Source of the DNA: a virus
Reading direction: 5' to 3' (one strand)
DNA length: 64,000 bases
IMG/VR virus record: IMGVR_UViG_3300038301_000548
Coordinates: 1 to 64,000 of that record
Part shown: in pieces, positions 14,068 through 21,297 of the stretch
How the letters are laid out: each line of letters begins with the position of its first letter
Numbering within the stretch: the stretch's first letter is position 1
Translations under genes and position numbers: made by a program
The notes under the pieces: generated by a model
Database searches by the model: none
What the model saw: only the letters and a program-made list of their open reading frames with translations
Told to the model about the DNA's origin: nothing

Positions 14068-14237
14068 TACGAAACCACCTCAAAGAAGTCGGCATTGGAC
14101 CAAGATTGTTTAAGGAAGGGGTTCTCTGAACAATGGAGCCTCAACTCCTCAAAACCGCGGGCGGTGCGAGTCTCCATGACTACAAAGAGCTTGTTAGAAT
14201 CAAAACCTAACGCTATTAACAAATCACCGACTTTCAT
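14067..14237 (-). CDS. VGDLV-cassette protein, diverged
   Basis: 56 residues, ATG at 14237 with GGAG ribosome site, first gene of the promoter at 14265-14293. MKVGDLLIAL at the start but a different ending (FFEVVS) and LFVVMET in place of the usual GIV strand. Confidence 0.72.
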   Translation of the reverse strand: MKVGDLLIALGFDSNKLFVVMETRTARGFEELRLHCSENPFLKQSWSNADFFEVVS

Positions 14238-14331
14238 TTGAGTTCTCCATTTCTCTATATTATAAGTATAACAGGTAAACCACTGAAAGTCAAGGCTTTT
14301 TTTCGCTGAGTAGCTTTAAATCGTAGTCCCA
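14220..14331. repeat. 112-bp perfect direct repeat, copy 2
   Basis: Second copy of the repeat at 13284-13395, including the promoter. Recombination between the copies would delete 936 bp, that is five cassette genes and one promoter, without breaking any reading frame. Confidence 0.85.
14265..14293 (-). promoter_or_regulatory. Sigma-70-type promoter, stop codon in -35
   Basis: Leftward TTGACT (14288-14293), 17-bp spacer, TATACT (14265-14270); the preceding stop TGA is 14290-14292. Confidence 0.85.
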
Positions 14332-14475
14332 GATGTTGTCTCCAACCTTACCGTTTTGCCACAATACCTTGAACACTTTATTTAGAGCGGTTGAGTGTGG
14401 CACTGAGGCAACAACTATTCCAACCCAGCGTGGGCCGGTTGGGTGGTTGTCTTTCACTAGATCACCGACTTTCAC
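14290..14475 (-). CDS. VGDLV-cassette SH3-like small protein, pre-promoter type
   Basis: 61 residues, GTG start, MKVGDLVKDN to LLSEKKP. Paralogue of 13354-13548; differs mainly in the loop between the second and third strands, where the two sequences cannot be aligned. Confidence 0.8.
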   Translation of the reverse strand: MKVGDLVKDNHPTGPRWVGIVVASVPHSTALNKVFKVLWQNGKVGDNIWDYDLKLLSEKKP

Positions 14476-14632
14476 TTATCACCTCGTAATCGACAACCGG
14501 GAAAAAATTATTATCACCCACTACTTGAAAAGCGCGCTCTCCATCTGACCACCTCACAAGATAGACATTTTTCCAGTAAGCATAGCGATCTGTTTTGTGC
14601 TGTCTATGTCTCACTAAATCACCGACTTTCAC
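14462..14632 (-). CDS. VGDLV-cassette SH3-like small protein
   Basis: 56 residues, GTG start, MKVGDLVRHR to EVISESR, with VYLVRWSDG strand. 14-base overlaps on both sides. Confidence 0.8.
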   Translation of the reverse strand: MKVGDLVRHRQHKTDRYAYWKNVYLVRWSDGERAFQVVGDNNFFPVVDYEVISESR

Positions 14633-14786
14633 TGACTAACTCCAACAAATTTTTGTCCATATTGTATTGAGTGTTGGTGTCAAAGAAAAGGACCATACAC
14701 CTGTCGTTCTTCAGGTCATGAGTTATAATACCAAAACGCGTGGGAGTCCAGCGCGGTGTTTGTTTCACCAAATCACCGACTTTCAC
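14619..14786 (-). CDS. VGDLV-cassette SH3-like small protein
   Basis: 55 residues, GTG start, MKVGDLVKQT to ELVSESR, with FGIITHD and CMVLFFDT strands. Standard junctions. Confidence 0.8.
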   Translation of the reverse strand: MKVGDLVKQTPRWTPTRFGIITHDLKNDRCMVLFFDTNTQYNMDKNLLELVSESR

Positions 14787-14958
14787 TAATAACCTCCAAT
14801 GCTGTAAAGGCTAATAGCATTTTGCTATGTGGTGTCAAGACAGTAACGGTGGGTCCATACTGCTCGCGGTCCCAGGCACTCTCCCTGCCAGTGTATCCAA
14901 TAGCCAACACCACACCGATATCGCCTCGGCCGCTTCTTACCAAATCACCGACTTTCAT
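14773..14958 (-). CDS. VGDLV-cassette SH3-like small protein
   Basis: 61 residues, ATG start, MKVGDLVRSG to EVISESR. Paralogue of 12375-12563 (VLTPHSK, ALEVISE). Because its start is ATG rather than GTG, the upstream protein ends NESR rather than SESR. Confidence 0.8.
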   Translation of the reverse strand: MKVGDLVRSGRGDIGVVLAIGYTGRESAWDREQYGPTVTVLTPHSKMLLAFTALEVISESR

Positions 14959-15145
14959 TTGTTTTTTTCTTTACTCTTTTAAGCATCCACCTGGGAAAAT
15001 CCTGGTATCGACTATGCTCATCCCAGGCGATATAAACTCTGAACCAATTTTCGTCGATCTGTGAAAAAATTACACCCTTCGTGGATTTTGGATACACTGT
15101 ATCGTTACCTGCAACAATATAAACCAAATCTCCAACTTTTACCAC
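14945..15145 (-). CDS. VGDLV-cassette SH3-like small protein, array head
   Basis: 66 residues, GTG start at 15145, MVKVGDLVYI, ending KKTNESR. It is the upstream-most gene of the tight array. KGVIFSQ and FRVYIAWDE strands. It overlaps the unrelated gene 15139-15525 by only seven bases, so the 14-base junction begins downstream of it. Confidence 0.8.
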   Translation of the reverse strand: MVKVGDLVYIVAGNDTVYPKSTKGVIFSQIDENWFRVYIAWDEHSRYQDFPRWMLKRVKKKTNESR

Positions 15146-15525
15146 TCTGGAAAATCCGCAAATAATCCCTCTAGAGAAGGGGTGCCGAAGGTTACTTTCC
15201 CTGGTGAGTCAGATTCTTTCTTATTCTTTTGTCGAGTCATTTCATGCGTTTCCAATATGCCGAGGGCCTGTACAACAGGGTGAGTCGGGTCGGCGGATAA
15301 ATATACTCTCACCTTTTCTCCATTGTGCATTGTGATTACCGGGTCTCCGTTACGGACAACCACATGCTTGACCACCTCTACAGAAGTCATTGGCTTTGAA
15401 AGGCTTAGCTTCTTTGAGTTATAGCTTTTTCCTCGTGAAAACTCAAACAGGCCGCGAGAATTGCATTTTATTATCTCTCTCTCGTCATACATGAGAAATG
15501 ATATGTGTTTTATTTTGTAATTCAC
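15139..15525 (-). CDS. Hypothetical protein
   Basis: 128 residues, GTG start overlapping the upstream stop as GTGA. Basic N-terminal half with VVRNGDPVITMHNGEKVRVYL, a segment resembling a short SH3-like or KOW-like strand pair; C-terminal acidic/aromatic tail (FADFPEW). Function unknown. Confidence 0.6.
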   Translation of the reverse strand: MNYKIKHISFLMYDEREIIKCNSRGLFEFSRGKSYNSKKLSLSKPMTSVEVVKHVVVRNGDPVITMHNGEKVRVYLSADPTHPVVQALGILETHEMTRQKNKKESDSPGKVTFGTPSLEGLFADFPEW

Positions 15526-16184
15526 CCTCTTTTCCTCTTTAAGTCTGACTCATGCGCAAATATTGTGGAGACATCACCAGTAAGTAGTATACTGTAAATC
15601 CTGGAGCCTGCCGCGGCTCGAGTGACCGGTTTTGAATCGATGCCTATCACAAATCCTACTTTGTTTTTTTCATAGTTTCGACACATCTTATTGGGATGGC
15701 TTGTTTCAGGGTTGTAGTTTGCCAAATCCAATCGATTATTGGATCTTATTTGTATGCAATCTCCCTTCTGGAATTTCAACTCCTTTCTATGTATCTCTCT
15801 AATTTTTTTAGCATACTTGTTGCAACAGAACTTATTCCAATCTCTCTTTGTGAGAGTGAAGTGCTGTGGATTGCTCAATATAGTGCTTACATAATTGGAA
15901 TAGTAAGGGGGGTTGGCACTATAGTATTTTGCAACCTGTAAGGCTTCGTCGCGGTGGCGCTGACTAAACCCATCAGCCCACAACTCTTCTTCTTCCATTA
16001 CTTCTGAGTTATATTTCTGATAGATGATTCCCAACCATCTCTCTTGGCCAAAGCTGAATTCTGACTTGTAGTCACTCTGGGCAATCAGGGAAGATATAAA
16101 TGTGGATTCTCTCTCCAACAAGAAAGAGGACCACTTCTCTAAAAATGACTGCAAATATTCTTTAGAGTTTTTGTCCTTGCTCAT
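15522..16184 (-). CDS. Helical domain fused to SH3-like domain
   Basis: 220 residues. The first 130 are predicted helical (SFLEKWSSFLLERE, WLGIIYQKY, ALQVAKYYSANPPYYSNYV). The C terminus has FQKGDCIQIRSN and VGFVIGID, like the VGDLV barrels but fused to a larger protein. It suggests that the barrel works as a targeting or binding module. No catalytic motif recognised. Confidence 0.6.
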   Translation of the reverse strand: MSKDKNSKEYLQSFLEKWSSFLLERESTFISSLIAQSDYKSEFSFGQERWLGIIYQKYNSEVMEEEELWADGFSQRHRDEALQVAKYYSANPPYYSNYVSTILSNPQHFTLTKRDWNKFCCNKYAKKIREIHRKELKFQKGDCIQIRSNNRLDLANYNPETSHPNKMCRNYEKNKVGFVIGIDSKPVTRAAAGSRIYSILLTGDVSTIFAHESDLKRKRG

Positions 16185-16351
16185 ACGTTAGCCTTTCGGA
16201 GGCTGGATCTTAAGGTTTTTAAGGTTTTTGTTTGGGTGGCCCACAAGACCGATACGATGGCATCACCGCCGAATATATTAGAGTCAATTATTTTTAAAAG
16301 TACTCCAGGGGTAGTCTCCCCTCTAGTAATAACTAAATCGCCAGGTTTCAT
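16181..16351 (-). CDS. VGDLV-family SH3-like small protein
   Basis: 56 residues, ATG at 16351 with AAGGAG ribosome site, first gene of the promoter at 16378-16406. MKPGDLVITR, GVLLKII, VSVLWATQ strands. Overlaps the next gene by four bases (ATGA). Confidence 0.72.
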   Translation of the reverse strand: MKPGDLVITRGETTPGVLLKIIDSNIFGGDAIVSVLWATQTKTLKTLRSSLRKANV

Positions 16352-16377
16352 ATACGCTCCTTCATTGTTATAATAAT

Positions 16378-16406
16378 ATATTACACTATTTTTTAAGAAA
16401 AGTCAA
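16378..16406 (-). promoter_or_regulatory. Sigma-70-type promoter
   Basis: Leftward TTGACT (16401-16406), 17-bp spacer, TAATAT (16378-16383). It drives 16181-16351 and probably the main cassette array. Confidence 0.75.
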
Positions 16407-16411
16407 TAATA

Positions 16412-16591
16412 TTATTGCTTTAACTCGCTAATATCGTATATTAGTTCACTACAATGGTACCAGCCCATGGGGGCGCTGGGATTGGCCCAAATCATGAAGC
16501 CCATAAAGTCTTTAACCCCCAAGCACTGGCCATGGCAACCGAACCTGGTGGAGTAGAAGATGGTATTTCTCTTGAGTTTGCCTTTCTTCAT
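16412..16591 (-). CDS. Hypothetical small protein, possibly barrel-like
   Basis: 59 residues, ATG overlapping the upstream TGA. Starts MKKGKLKRNT and contains FGCHGQCLGV, Trp and Cys residues. Possibly a far-diverged barrel or metal-binding protein; evidence is weak. Confidence 0.55.
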   Translation of the reverse strand: MKKGKLKRNTIFYSTRFGCHGQCLGVKDFMGFMIWANPSAPMGWYHCSELIYDISELKQ

Positions 16592-16845
16592 TCTTGACCG
16601 TAAGTTGTGGGCATCTCCTTGACTAAATTAATAAATTCTTTATTTTTTCTGGTTACTTTGCCCGGGCGCGTTCTCTTAATCGATTCAGAGGGCAACTCTG
16701 CCCATTCGCCGTTGACTGGGAAATAGACTAAGTGCTTTCCTGAAGCTTCGTCAGTCTTCAGGAAAATTCCCTTTTCCCCCTTTATATCCAAATCAAAGAG
16801 ATCATAACTTACTATGACCTTCACTTCTTCGCCGCGGGTTATCAC
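16588..16845 (-). CDS. SH3-like small protein
   Basis: 85 residues. MITRGEEVKVIV start, EKGIFLKTD, HLVYFPVNGEW and ELPSESIKR follow the barrel layout; a basic C-terminal extension of about 25 residues follows. Function unknown. Confidence 0.65.
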   Translation of the reverse strand: MITRGEEVKVIVSYDLFDLDIKGEKGIFLKTDEASGKHLVYFPVNGEWAELPSESIKRTRPGKVTRKNKEFINLVKEMPTTYGQE

Positions 16846-16849
16846 GTTG

Positions 16850-17113
16850 CTAATCCTTTCTTAAAAGCGTGTCTGTAATAGTTTGAACACACTGAAGCCT
16901 TTCAGACTCATCGGCCATACAATATGCAGACTTTTCTTCGAGAATTGTCCTTATGAGAATAAAGGTTTTCTCATAATCATTTTTTGCGTCGGCCATCTTC
17001 TTCGAGTCCAAGTCGTCGACAATGAAACCTTCGACTTCTCGCTGGGCACCTTTAGGTCCGGTGGTTGAGGATTTCCATTTATACCCTTTTCCCATCCTAA
17101 TATTATTCATCAT
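16850..17113 (-). CDS. Hypothetical protein
   Basis: 87 residues, ATGATG start behind GGAGAATC (17113 or 17110). Basic N terminus (GKGYKWKSSTTGPKG) then a helical segment with two Cys (CMADESERLQC). No family recognised. Confidence 0.6.
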   Translation of the reverse strand: MMNNIRMGKGYKWKSSTTGPKGAQREVEGFIVDDLDSKKMADAKNDYEKTFILIRTILEEKSAYCMADESERLQCVQTITDTLLRKD

Positions 17114-17303
17114 GATTCTCCGTTTCGTTAGCTAAAATGAGGAGAGTGTCCGCTAGCTCAAAGGCAGAATCAATATCCAAATCAATTCGGTGAGTGTTTC
17201 CTAAAAGTATTGTAACTGAATTGTTTTCATTGAACACTTCTGTGAGTATCATATCACCCTCTGGTGTGTTGATGTAAAATTGTTTTTTGCTTGTTAATGA
17301 CAC
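17103..17303 (-). CDS. Hypothetical acidic protein
   Basis: 66 residues. Beta strands FYINTPEGDMIL and SVTILLG, then an acidic helix (SAFELADTLLILANETE). The ATG-coupled overlap with the next gene suggests one operon. Function unknown. Confidence 0.6.
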   Translation of the reverse strand: MSLTSKKQFYINTPEGDMILTEVFNENNSVTILLGNTHRIDLDIDSAFELADTLLILANETENHDE

Positions 17304-17324
17304 TTATTTCTCCGTTTTAGTAAA

Positions 17325-17525
17325 CTATACTAGCTGCTCTTCGCTACCAAAAGAATAAAGCTTCCAGTATTTATATTTTATTATGTTGCCCTCTAGCAGA
17401 CCTGATTGCATTAGAACATTGTAGGAGTCCTTTCCTATTTTTCCTACTATGGTTCCCTTCACATTCAGGGGTTTGCCAAAAGGAAAGTCTCGAATCCAGA
17501 CTTCATCTCCCTTTACAAATTCCAT
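17325..17525 (-). CDS. SH3-like small protein
   Basis: 66 residues, MEFVKGDEVWIRD, then VKGTIVGKIG, YNVLMQSG and YWKLYS strands: same layout as the cassette proteins. Lies directly downstream of the UV endonuclease gene. Confidence 0.68.
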   Translation of the reverse strand: MEFVKGDEVWIRDFPFGKPLNVKGTIVGKIGKDSYNVLMQSGLLEGNIIKYKYWKLYSFGSEEQLV

Positions 17526-17551
17526 ACTATTAATTAGTATGGACTTCTAGA

Positions 17552-18478
17552 TTATTGTTCTAGAAGGATTTTTCTGTATTTCAAAAGAGCACGTTCTTTC
17601 ATTTTGCATTCAAGCATCATATCATAGTCTACGCCGTATCTGTCGACTCTGTTGTAGATATAATCAGAGTGTGCTTGGACTCTGATCTTCTCATCTCGCT
17701 GCTCCTCGCGACGGGACTCCGAAAGGTGAACAACGGGCTTGATACCCTTTGGCCACGTCGAAGCTGCAAGTCGAACTGCTTCTTCTTCCGTCTGCCCATT
17801 GCGGCAGAAGCGGAAATGATGATAGTCAAACACGATTGGCACCTTTACTTTCTTGTATATGTAGCCGTAAAGGTGCCTAACAGACCACATGGACGCTTTA
17901 TCGTCGTTTTCCAGAGTAAGCCTAGCCCTCGTGCCTTCGTCCAGTCTAAGGAAGTTTTTGCACCATCTGCGGGCAGTGCCTTCAAAGTCTCCACCATATG
18001 TACCACCAACGTGAATGTTAATCTTGTTGTAGTGACTAGGGGCAAAACCCATAAGATCAAAGATTTTCGAATGACCGTTTAGTTCCTTGATAGCTTTGTC
18101 TGCAACTGACTGCCTTGGTGAACCAAGGACGTTGAAGGGGCCAGGGTGAAAGGTTAACCTGTGGTTATTACGGGTGGCATATTCTCCGGCAAGGTCTAAA
18201 TGATAGCAGATCTCATTGTAATCAGGAAGATCACTGAACTCGTATTCAGACATCCAGGGGAAGATGTCTGAGGACATACGATAAAACTTGATACCATTTT
18301 TTTCATTCCACTCAAGGATTTTTTTGAGGTCTTTGATATTCTGTAGTGCGAGTTCTGATACATAAGATAAACCTTTCGCCTGAAAGGTTCTTTTAATCAT
18401 TGAACGGTTGGTGGTGATGCGCCTAGACTTAGGTACATCTGATAGGGTCATGTTTATACAGGCGTATCCGTAATTCAT
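17552..18478 (-). CDS. uvsE: UV damage endonuclease (UVDE family)
   Basis: 308 residues, close to the usual family length. Opening GYACINMTLS, then FHPGPFNVLGSP (about 110-121), LENDDK (about 189-194), FDYHH (about 217-221) and HLSESR (about 251-256) are the metal-site segments of the UVDE TIM barrel. The enzyme nicks DNA 5' of UV photoproducts and starts excision repair. ATG at 18478 follows AAGGAAC and the promoter at 18507-18535. It fits repair of phage DNA in sunlit water. Confidence 0.92.
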   Translation of the reverse strand: MNYGYACINMTLSDVPKSRRITTNRSMIKRTFQAKGLSYVSELALQNIKDLKKILEWNEKNGIKFYRMSSDIFPWMSEYEFSDLPDYNEICYHLDLAGEYATRNNHRLTFHPGPFNVLGSPRQSVADKAIKELNGHSKIFDLMGFAPSHYNKINIHVGGTYGGDFEGTARRWCKNFLRLDEGTRARLTLENDDKASMWSVRHLYGYIYKKVKVPIVFDYHHFRFCRNGQTEEEAVRLAASTWPKGIKPVVHLSESRREEQRDEKIRVQAHSDYIYNRVDRYGVDYDMMLECKMKERALLKYRKILLEQ

Positions 18479-18506
18479 GATTGTTCCTTGTTGTGGTTGT
18501 TTATAA

Positions 18507-18535
18507 AGTATAGCTTAATTTTTATGAAATGTCAA
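18507..18535 (-). promoter_or_regulatory. Sigma-70-type promoter
   Basis: Leftward TTGACA (18530-18535), 17-bp spacer, TATACT (18507-18512), between tRNA-Arg and the UV endonuclease gene. Confidence 0.82.
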
Positions 18536-18544
18536 CATAAATTG

Positions 18545-18618
<74 letters not shown>

Positions 18619-18630
18619 AAAAAATTCTTA

Positions 18631-19191
18631 TTATATTTTCTCTAACTCTCTTACGAGGGAGTGTTTATAACACACTGGTTGGTAGGATTCTGCTCCGCCC
18701 ACAAGTACTTCTTTATCTTCTTTACAAAGACGCTCTGTATAATAGGCATCTCTATCACACTTAGCACACACGGCAGGGCATATCTCTATACTGGTTGCCC
18801 AAGGCATTATATCCTTGACTTCATCAAACGGCACATACCCGGTGGGTTGTGAGGATAACTGGAGACTAGATATTAGAATGGTTTTACCCTGGCGATACAA
18901 GTCGAAACAAGCACGAGCTGAACCTGGAATCATAAATAATTCGTCTACGGCTACAACATCATGCAGGGCCCCTTGTTCTAATATCTCTGCTCCTGACTTG
19001 ACCAGTATAGAAGTATGCTCCTGACCTTTGTGTGTTACCACCTTACTATCAGAATATCTATCGTCGATGTTTGGCTTAAACAAGATAGTAGTTTTCTTTT
19101 GAAACCTGTATCTTTCAAGTGCCGCAAGCATTCTTGTGGTCTTGCCACCAAACATTGGTCCGGTAAATATTTTGAGTTCAGGTGATTTCAC
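18631..19191 (-). CDS. tdk: Thymidine kinase (type II)
   Basis: 186 residues from GTG at 19191. A longer ORF to 19281 overlaps the upstream gene out of frame and is unlikely; normal type II enzymes begin just before the P loop. FTGPMFGGKTTRM is the P loop, VVAVDE the metal/base region, and two Cys pairs (CAKC and a C-x-H pair near the end) form the zinc lasso. It phosphorylates thymidine to dTMP, complementing ThyX and dUTPase in this window. Confidence 0.92.
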   Translation of the reverse strand: MKSPELKIFTGPMFGGKTTRMLAALERYRFQKKTTILFKPNIDDRYSDSKVVTHKGQEHTSILVKSGAEILEQGALHDVVAVDELFMIPGSARACFDLYRQGKTILISSLQLSSQPTGYVPFDEVKDIMPWATSIEICPAVCAKCDRDAYYTERLCKEDKEVLVGGAESYQPVCYKHSLVRELEKI

Positions 19192-19192
19192 T

Positions 19193-19666
19193 TTAGAGGT
19201 CGATCGAGAAAGAACCGTCGTCGTGGTCAACGGACGCGGTCCACCCGCTGGCGGCGTGTGGCGACTTTTTAAGATTGCCAAGCGTTGTCGTCAACTCTGA
19301 CGATACTGTGCACTTTCCTCTCTTATAGTCGTATTGCTCAATACTGCACTCAATCAAACTGTCAAGGTCCATAAAATTCTCTTTAATTTGTTCGACTACA
19401 TAGCCGTCAAAATCAAAAGACCCTCTCTCATAACCTTCCAGGTAATCTCCGTCCCGAAGTACATCAATGGCGGCTTCGTCTCCGAAACTTGTTTTGACGC
19501 TCAGGTCTGGGTCTAGGATTAATCCCATAACTCGATCGGCTGTGCAAGTCTGCTCAACTGATTGTTCCTCTAGGTCCCCTGTGCTGTGCCAACCCTCGTG
19601 GTGATCCTCGTAAGTTAGGGTCACAATCGTGTCGTCATTTCCAGGGATCTTGTTTACTTTGCTCAT
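19193..19666 (-). CDS. Hypothetical acidic protein
   Basis: 157 residues with a strong ribosome site (AAAGGAGAAAAT). Asp/Glu-rich throughout, ending DHDDGSFSIDL. No motif recognised. First gene of the promoter at 19712-19740 and directly upstream of thymidine kinase. Confidence 0.65.
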   Translation of the reverse strand: MSKVNKIPGNDDTIVTLTYEDHHEGWHSTGDLEEQSVEQTCTADRVMGLILDPDLSVKTSFGDEAAIDVLRDGDYLEGYERGSFDFDGYVVEQIKENFMDLDSLIECSIEQYDYKRGKCTVSSELTTTLGNLKKSPHAASGWTASVDHDDGSFSIDL

Positions 19667-19711
19667 ATTTTCTCCTTTATAGTTAAAAGCAATTTCTCAA
19701 TTCGTATTAAT

Positions 19712-19740
19712 ATACTACGATATTTTTAAGTTAAAGTCAA
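19712..19740 (-). promoter_or_regulatory. Sigma-70-type promoter
   Basis: Leftward TTGACT (19735-19740), 17-bp spacer, TAGTAT (19712-19717). Confidence 0.65.
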
Positions 19741-19743
19741 CAA

Positions 19744-20781
19744 CTAAATCTTAAATTTTTTCTTATATTTTGCATATGTTTTTACCAGTTCTGATTTAGA
19801 GATGCTGGGGTTTCCGGACGTGTCATATTTGAATCCCATATGATTCGGATCAGCAGCCGGGCTAAATTCGCCTTTCCACATTCTCTTGAATATCTCTGCG
19901 GCGGATTCCGATAAAGTCTTTATGAAATAATGACTGGGAGTTCTTAGGCCTTTTTCGTCTGGGCCAATCGTGTCAAACACTTTTCCAGCTAGGGCACCAA
20001 CTCGGCGAATGGCAATGTTCGCGTCGAGGCGGTCCATAAAACTGAAGTCTGGGTGCGTGAGCGGCTCAACTATCTTTGGGCGCTTTTCTTTCCTACGAGA
20101 CCACACCTGAAATACACACGGTACATCGTAGTCTTCCTTTGATCCGCCTAGGTCTTCGATGTAAAAAGAATTCTCAGGCAGGATTATCTCTTTTTCTAGC
20201 CAAAAATTCATATTAATTCTGTTTGTTAAAGTTGCTTTGCGGAATGTCCGCGGCAATATAAATGCTATCTTGCTTGCATACTTGGAAGAGTGTTGAAAAA
20301 AGTCTACCGCTAACTTTGAGTTGTTGCCAAATGGCGGGTTTCCAACAACTGCAATCTTCTCCCCTCTACTGTTTGCAAAATCATAATCAAAAAAGTCACC
20401 CTCTTCAATTTCTGGTATTTTTGGGTCTATATCAATTCCGTATCTTTTCTCTGCCGGCAGTAGATTGAAAAAATCTCCATGACCAGCAGAAGGTTCGACG
20501 ATAAAATCAAAACCAGTGAGGTCGACATTCGTGATACACATCTTTGCAATTTCCGGCTTTGTGTAGTATTGTCCGTTCTCATCTGCGTAGAATGCGGACT
20601 TGGTGCCGTATAACTTTGCATGGAGCGTTTTCGCACTGTTTTTGAGCTTTATTGATTTTGAGCTTTTTGCGAATGTCTCTATCGTCCGAAATAAAGTGTC
20701 TTTATCACATTTAGATAGCAGATCTGTAAAGTCATTAAAATTTGTATTGTCTAGCTCTTCTTGCGTAAAATATTTATTCAC
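19744..20781 (-). CDS. Adenine-N6 DNA methyltransferase-like protein
   Basis: 345 residues, GTG start overlapping the upstream stop. Motif I is EPSAGHGDF (about 96-104) and the catalytic motif IV is NPPFGNN (about 148-154), both typical of amino-methyltransferases acting on adenine. A helical N-terminal region and a C-terminal extension may give target recognition. The next upstream gene is a candidate nuclease, so this may be a modification half of a pair or protection against host restriction. Confidence 0.82.
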   Translation of the reverse strand: MNKYFTQEELDNTNFNDFTDLLSKCDKDTLFRTIETFAKSSKSIKLKNSAKTLHAKLYGTKSAFYADENGQYYTKPEIAKMCITNVDLTGFDFIVEPSAGHGDFFNLLPAEKRYGIDIDPKIPEIEEGDFFDYDFANSRGEKIAVVGNPPFGNNSKLAVDFFQHSSKYASKIAFILPRTFRKATLTNRINMNFWLEKEIILPENSFYIEDLGGSKEDYDVPCVFQVWSRRKEKRPKIVEPLTHPDFSFMDRLDANIAIRRVGALAGKVFDTIGPDEKGLRTPSHYFIKTLSESAAEIFKRMWKGEFSPAADPNHMGFKYDTSGNPSISKSELVKTYAKYKKKFKI

Positions 20782-21226
20782 AGAATAACTCCTTTCTTTT
20801 TGTTTTTGTTATTGTTGCTTTTGGGTACTCTTCTAGAAGCGCGGCGCCGTCTTTGAAAATAACCTTAACTTGCGGAAAATCAATAATATCACAACAAATA
20901 TATACTAACTCTGCGGCGTGCTTATGTGTGGTCTCATAACAAAACTTTCTGCCAGACCCTAGCTGGTTTGAGGGCATAAATTTTAAACCTCTACTTGTAA
21001 AGTTCTTTGCATCATACTTTTGATTAGTTTGGTCGATGTGGTCATAACCCTTACATCTTTTTATGTGGGTAAGTTCCGGGAACCAATGTGTCAGTTGAGG
21101 TTCAAGAAAGTGCGAAGCTACTCGACCATCTTTGAGGAGGTCGATAACCATGGCGCGTGAGAGTGTCCCAAATGAGAAATTTTTAATTGTAAAGTTAAAA
21201 ACCTTATTTTTAATAATCTTGTGCAT
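20774..21226 (-). CDS. Possible restriction-endonuclease-like protein
   Basis: 150 residues. GYDHIDQTNQKYDAKNFTS followed by KFMPSNQLGSGRKF looks like an active-site Asp/Lys cluster of a compact nuclease, but I cannot assign it to a named family. It overlaps the methyltransferase gene by eight bases in the same operon. Alternatives: a DNA-binding accessory protein. Confidence 0.45.
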   Translation of the reverse strand: MHKIIKNKVFNFTIKNFSFGTLSRAMVIDLLKDGRVASHFLEPQLTHWFPELTHIKRCKGYDHIDQTNQKYDAKNFTSRGLKFMPSNQLGSGRKFCYETTHKHAAELVYICCDIIDFPQVKVIFKDGAALLEEYPKATITKTKRKELFCE

Positions 21227-21260
21227 AACAGCTAACCTTGCTTTTTTAGTCTAGTAACTT

Positions 21261-21289
21261 ACTATACTATGATTAGCAGCAAAAGTCAA
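21261..21289 (-). promoter_or_regulatory. Sigma-70-type promoter
   Basis: Leftward TTGACT (21284-21289), 17-bp spacer, TATAGT (21261-21266). It drives the nuclease-like and methyltransferase genes. Confidence 0.75.
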
Positions 21290-21297
21290 TCAATATT

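Noticed and set aside
422-15145. Regularly spaced short repeats that could be a CRISPR array
   Set aside because: The repeat units are 150-200 bp apart, the spaces are coding, and each repeat is a gene junction with ribosome site and start codon. No cas genes are present.
11530-15145. Integron-like cassette array
   Set aside because: No integrase and no attC-type folded sites; cassettes share short coding junctions, not recombination sites. Only the logic is similar.
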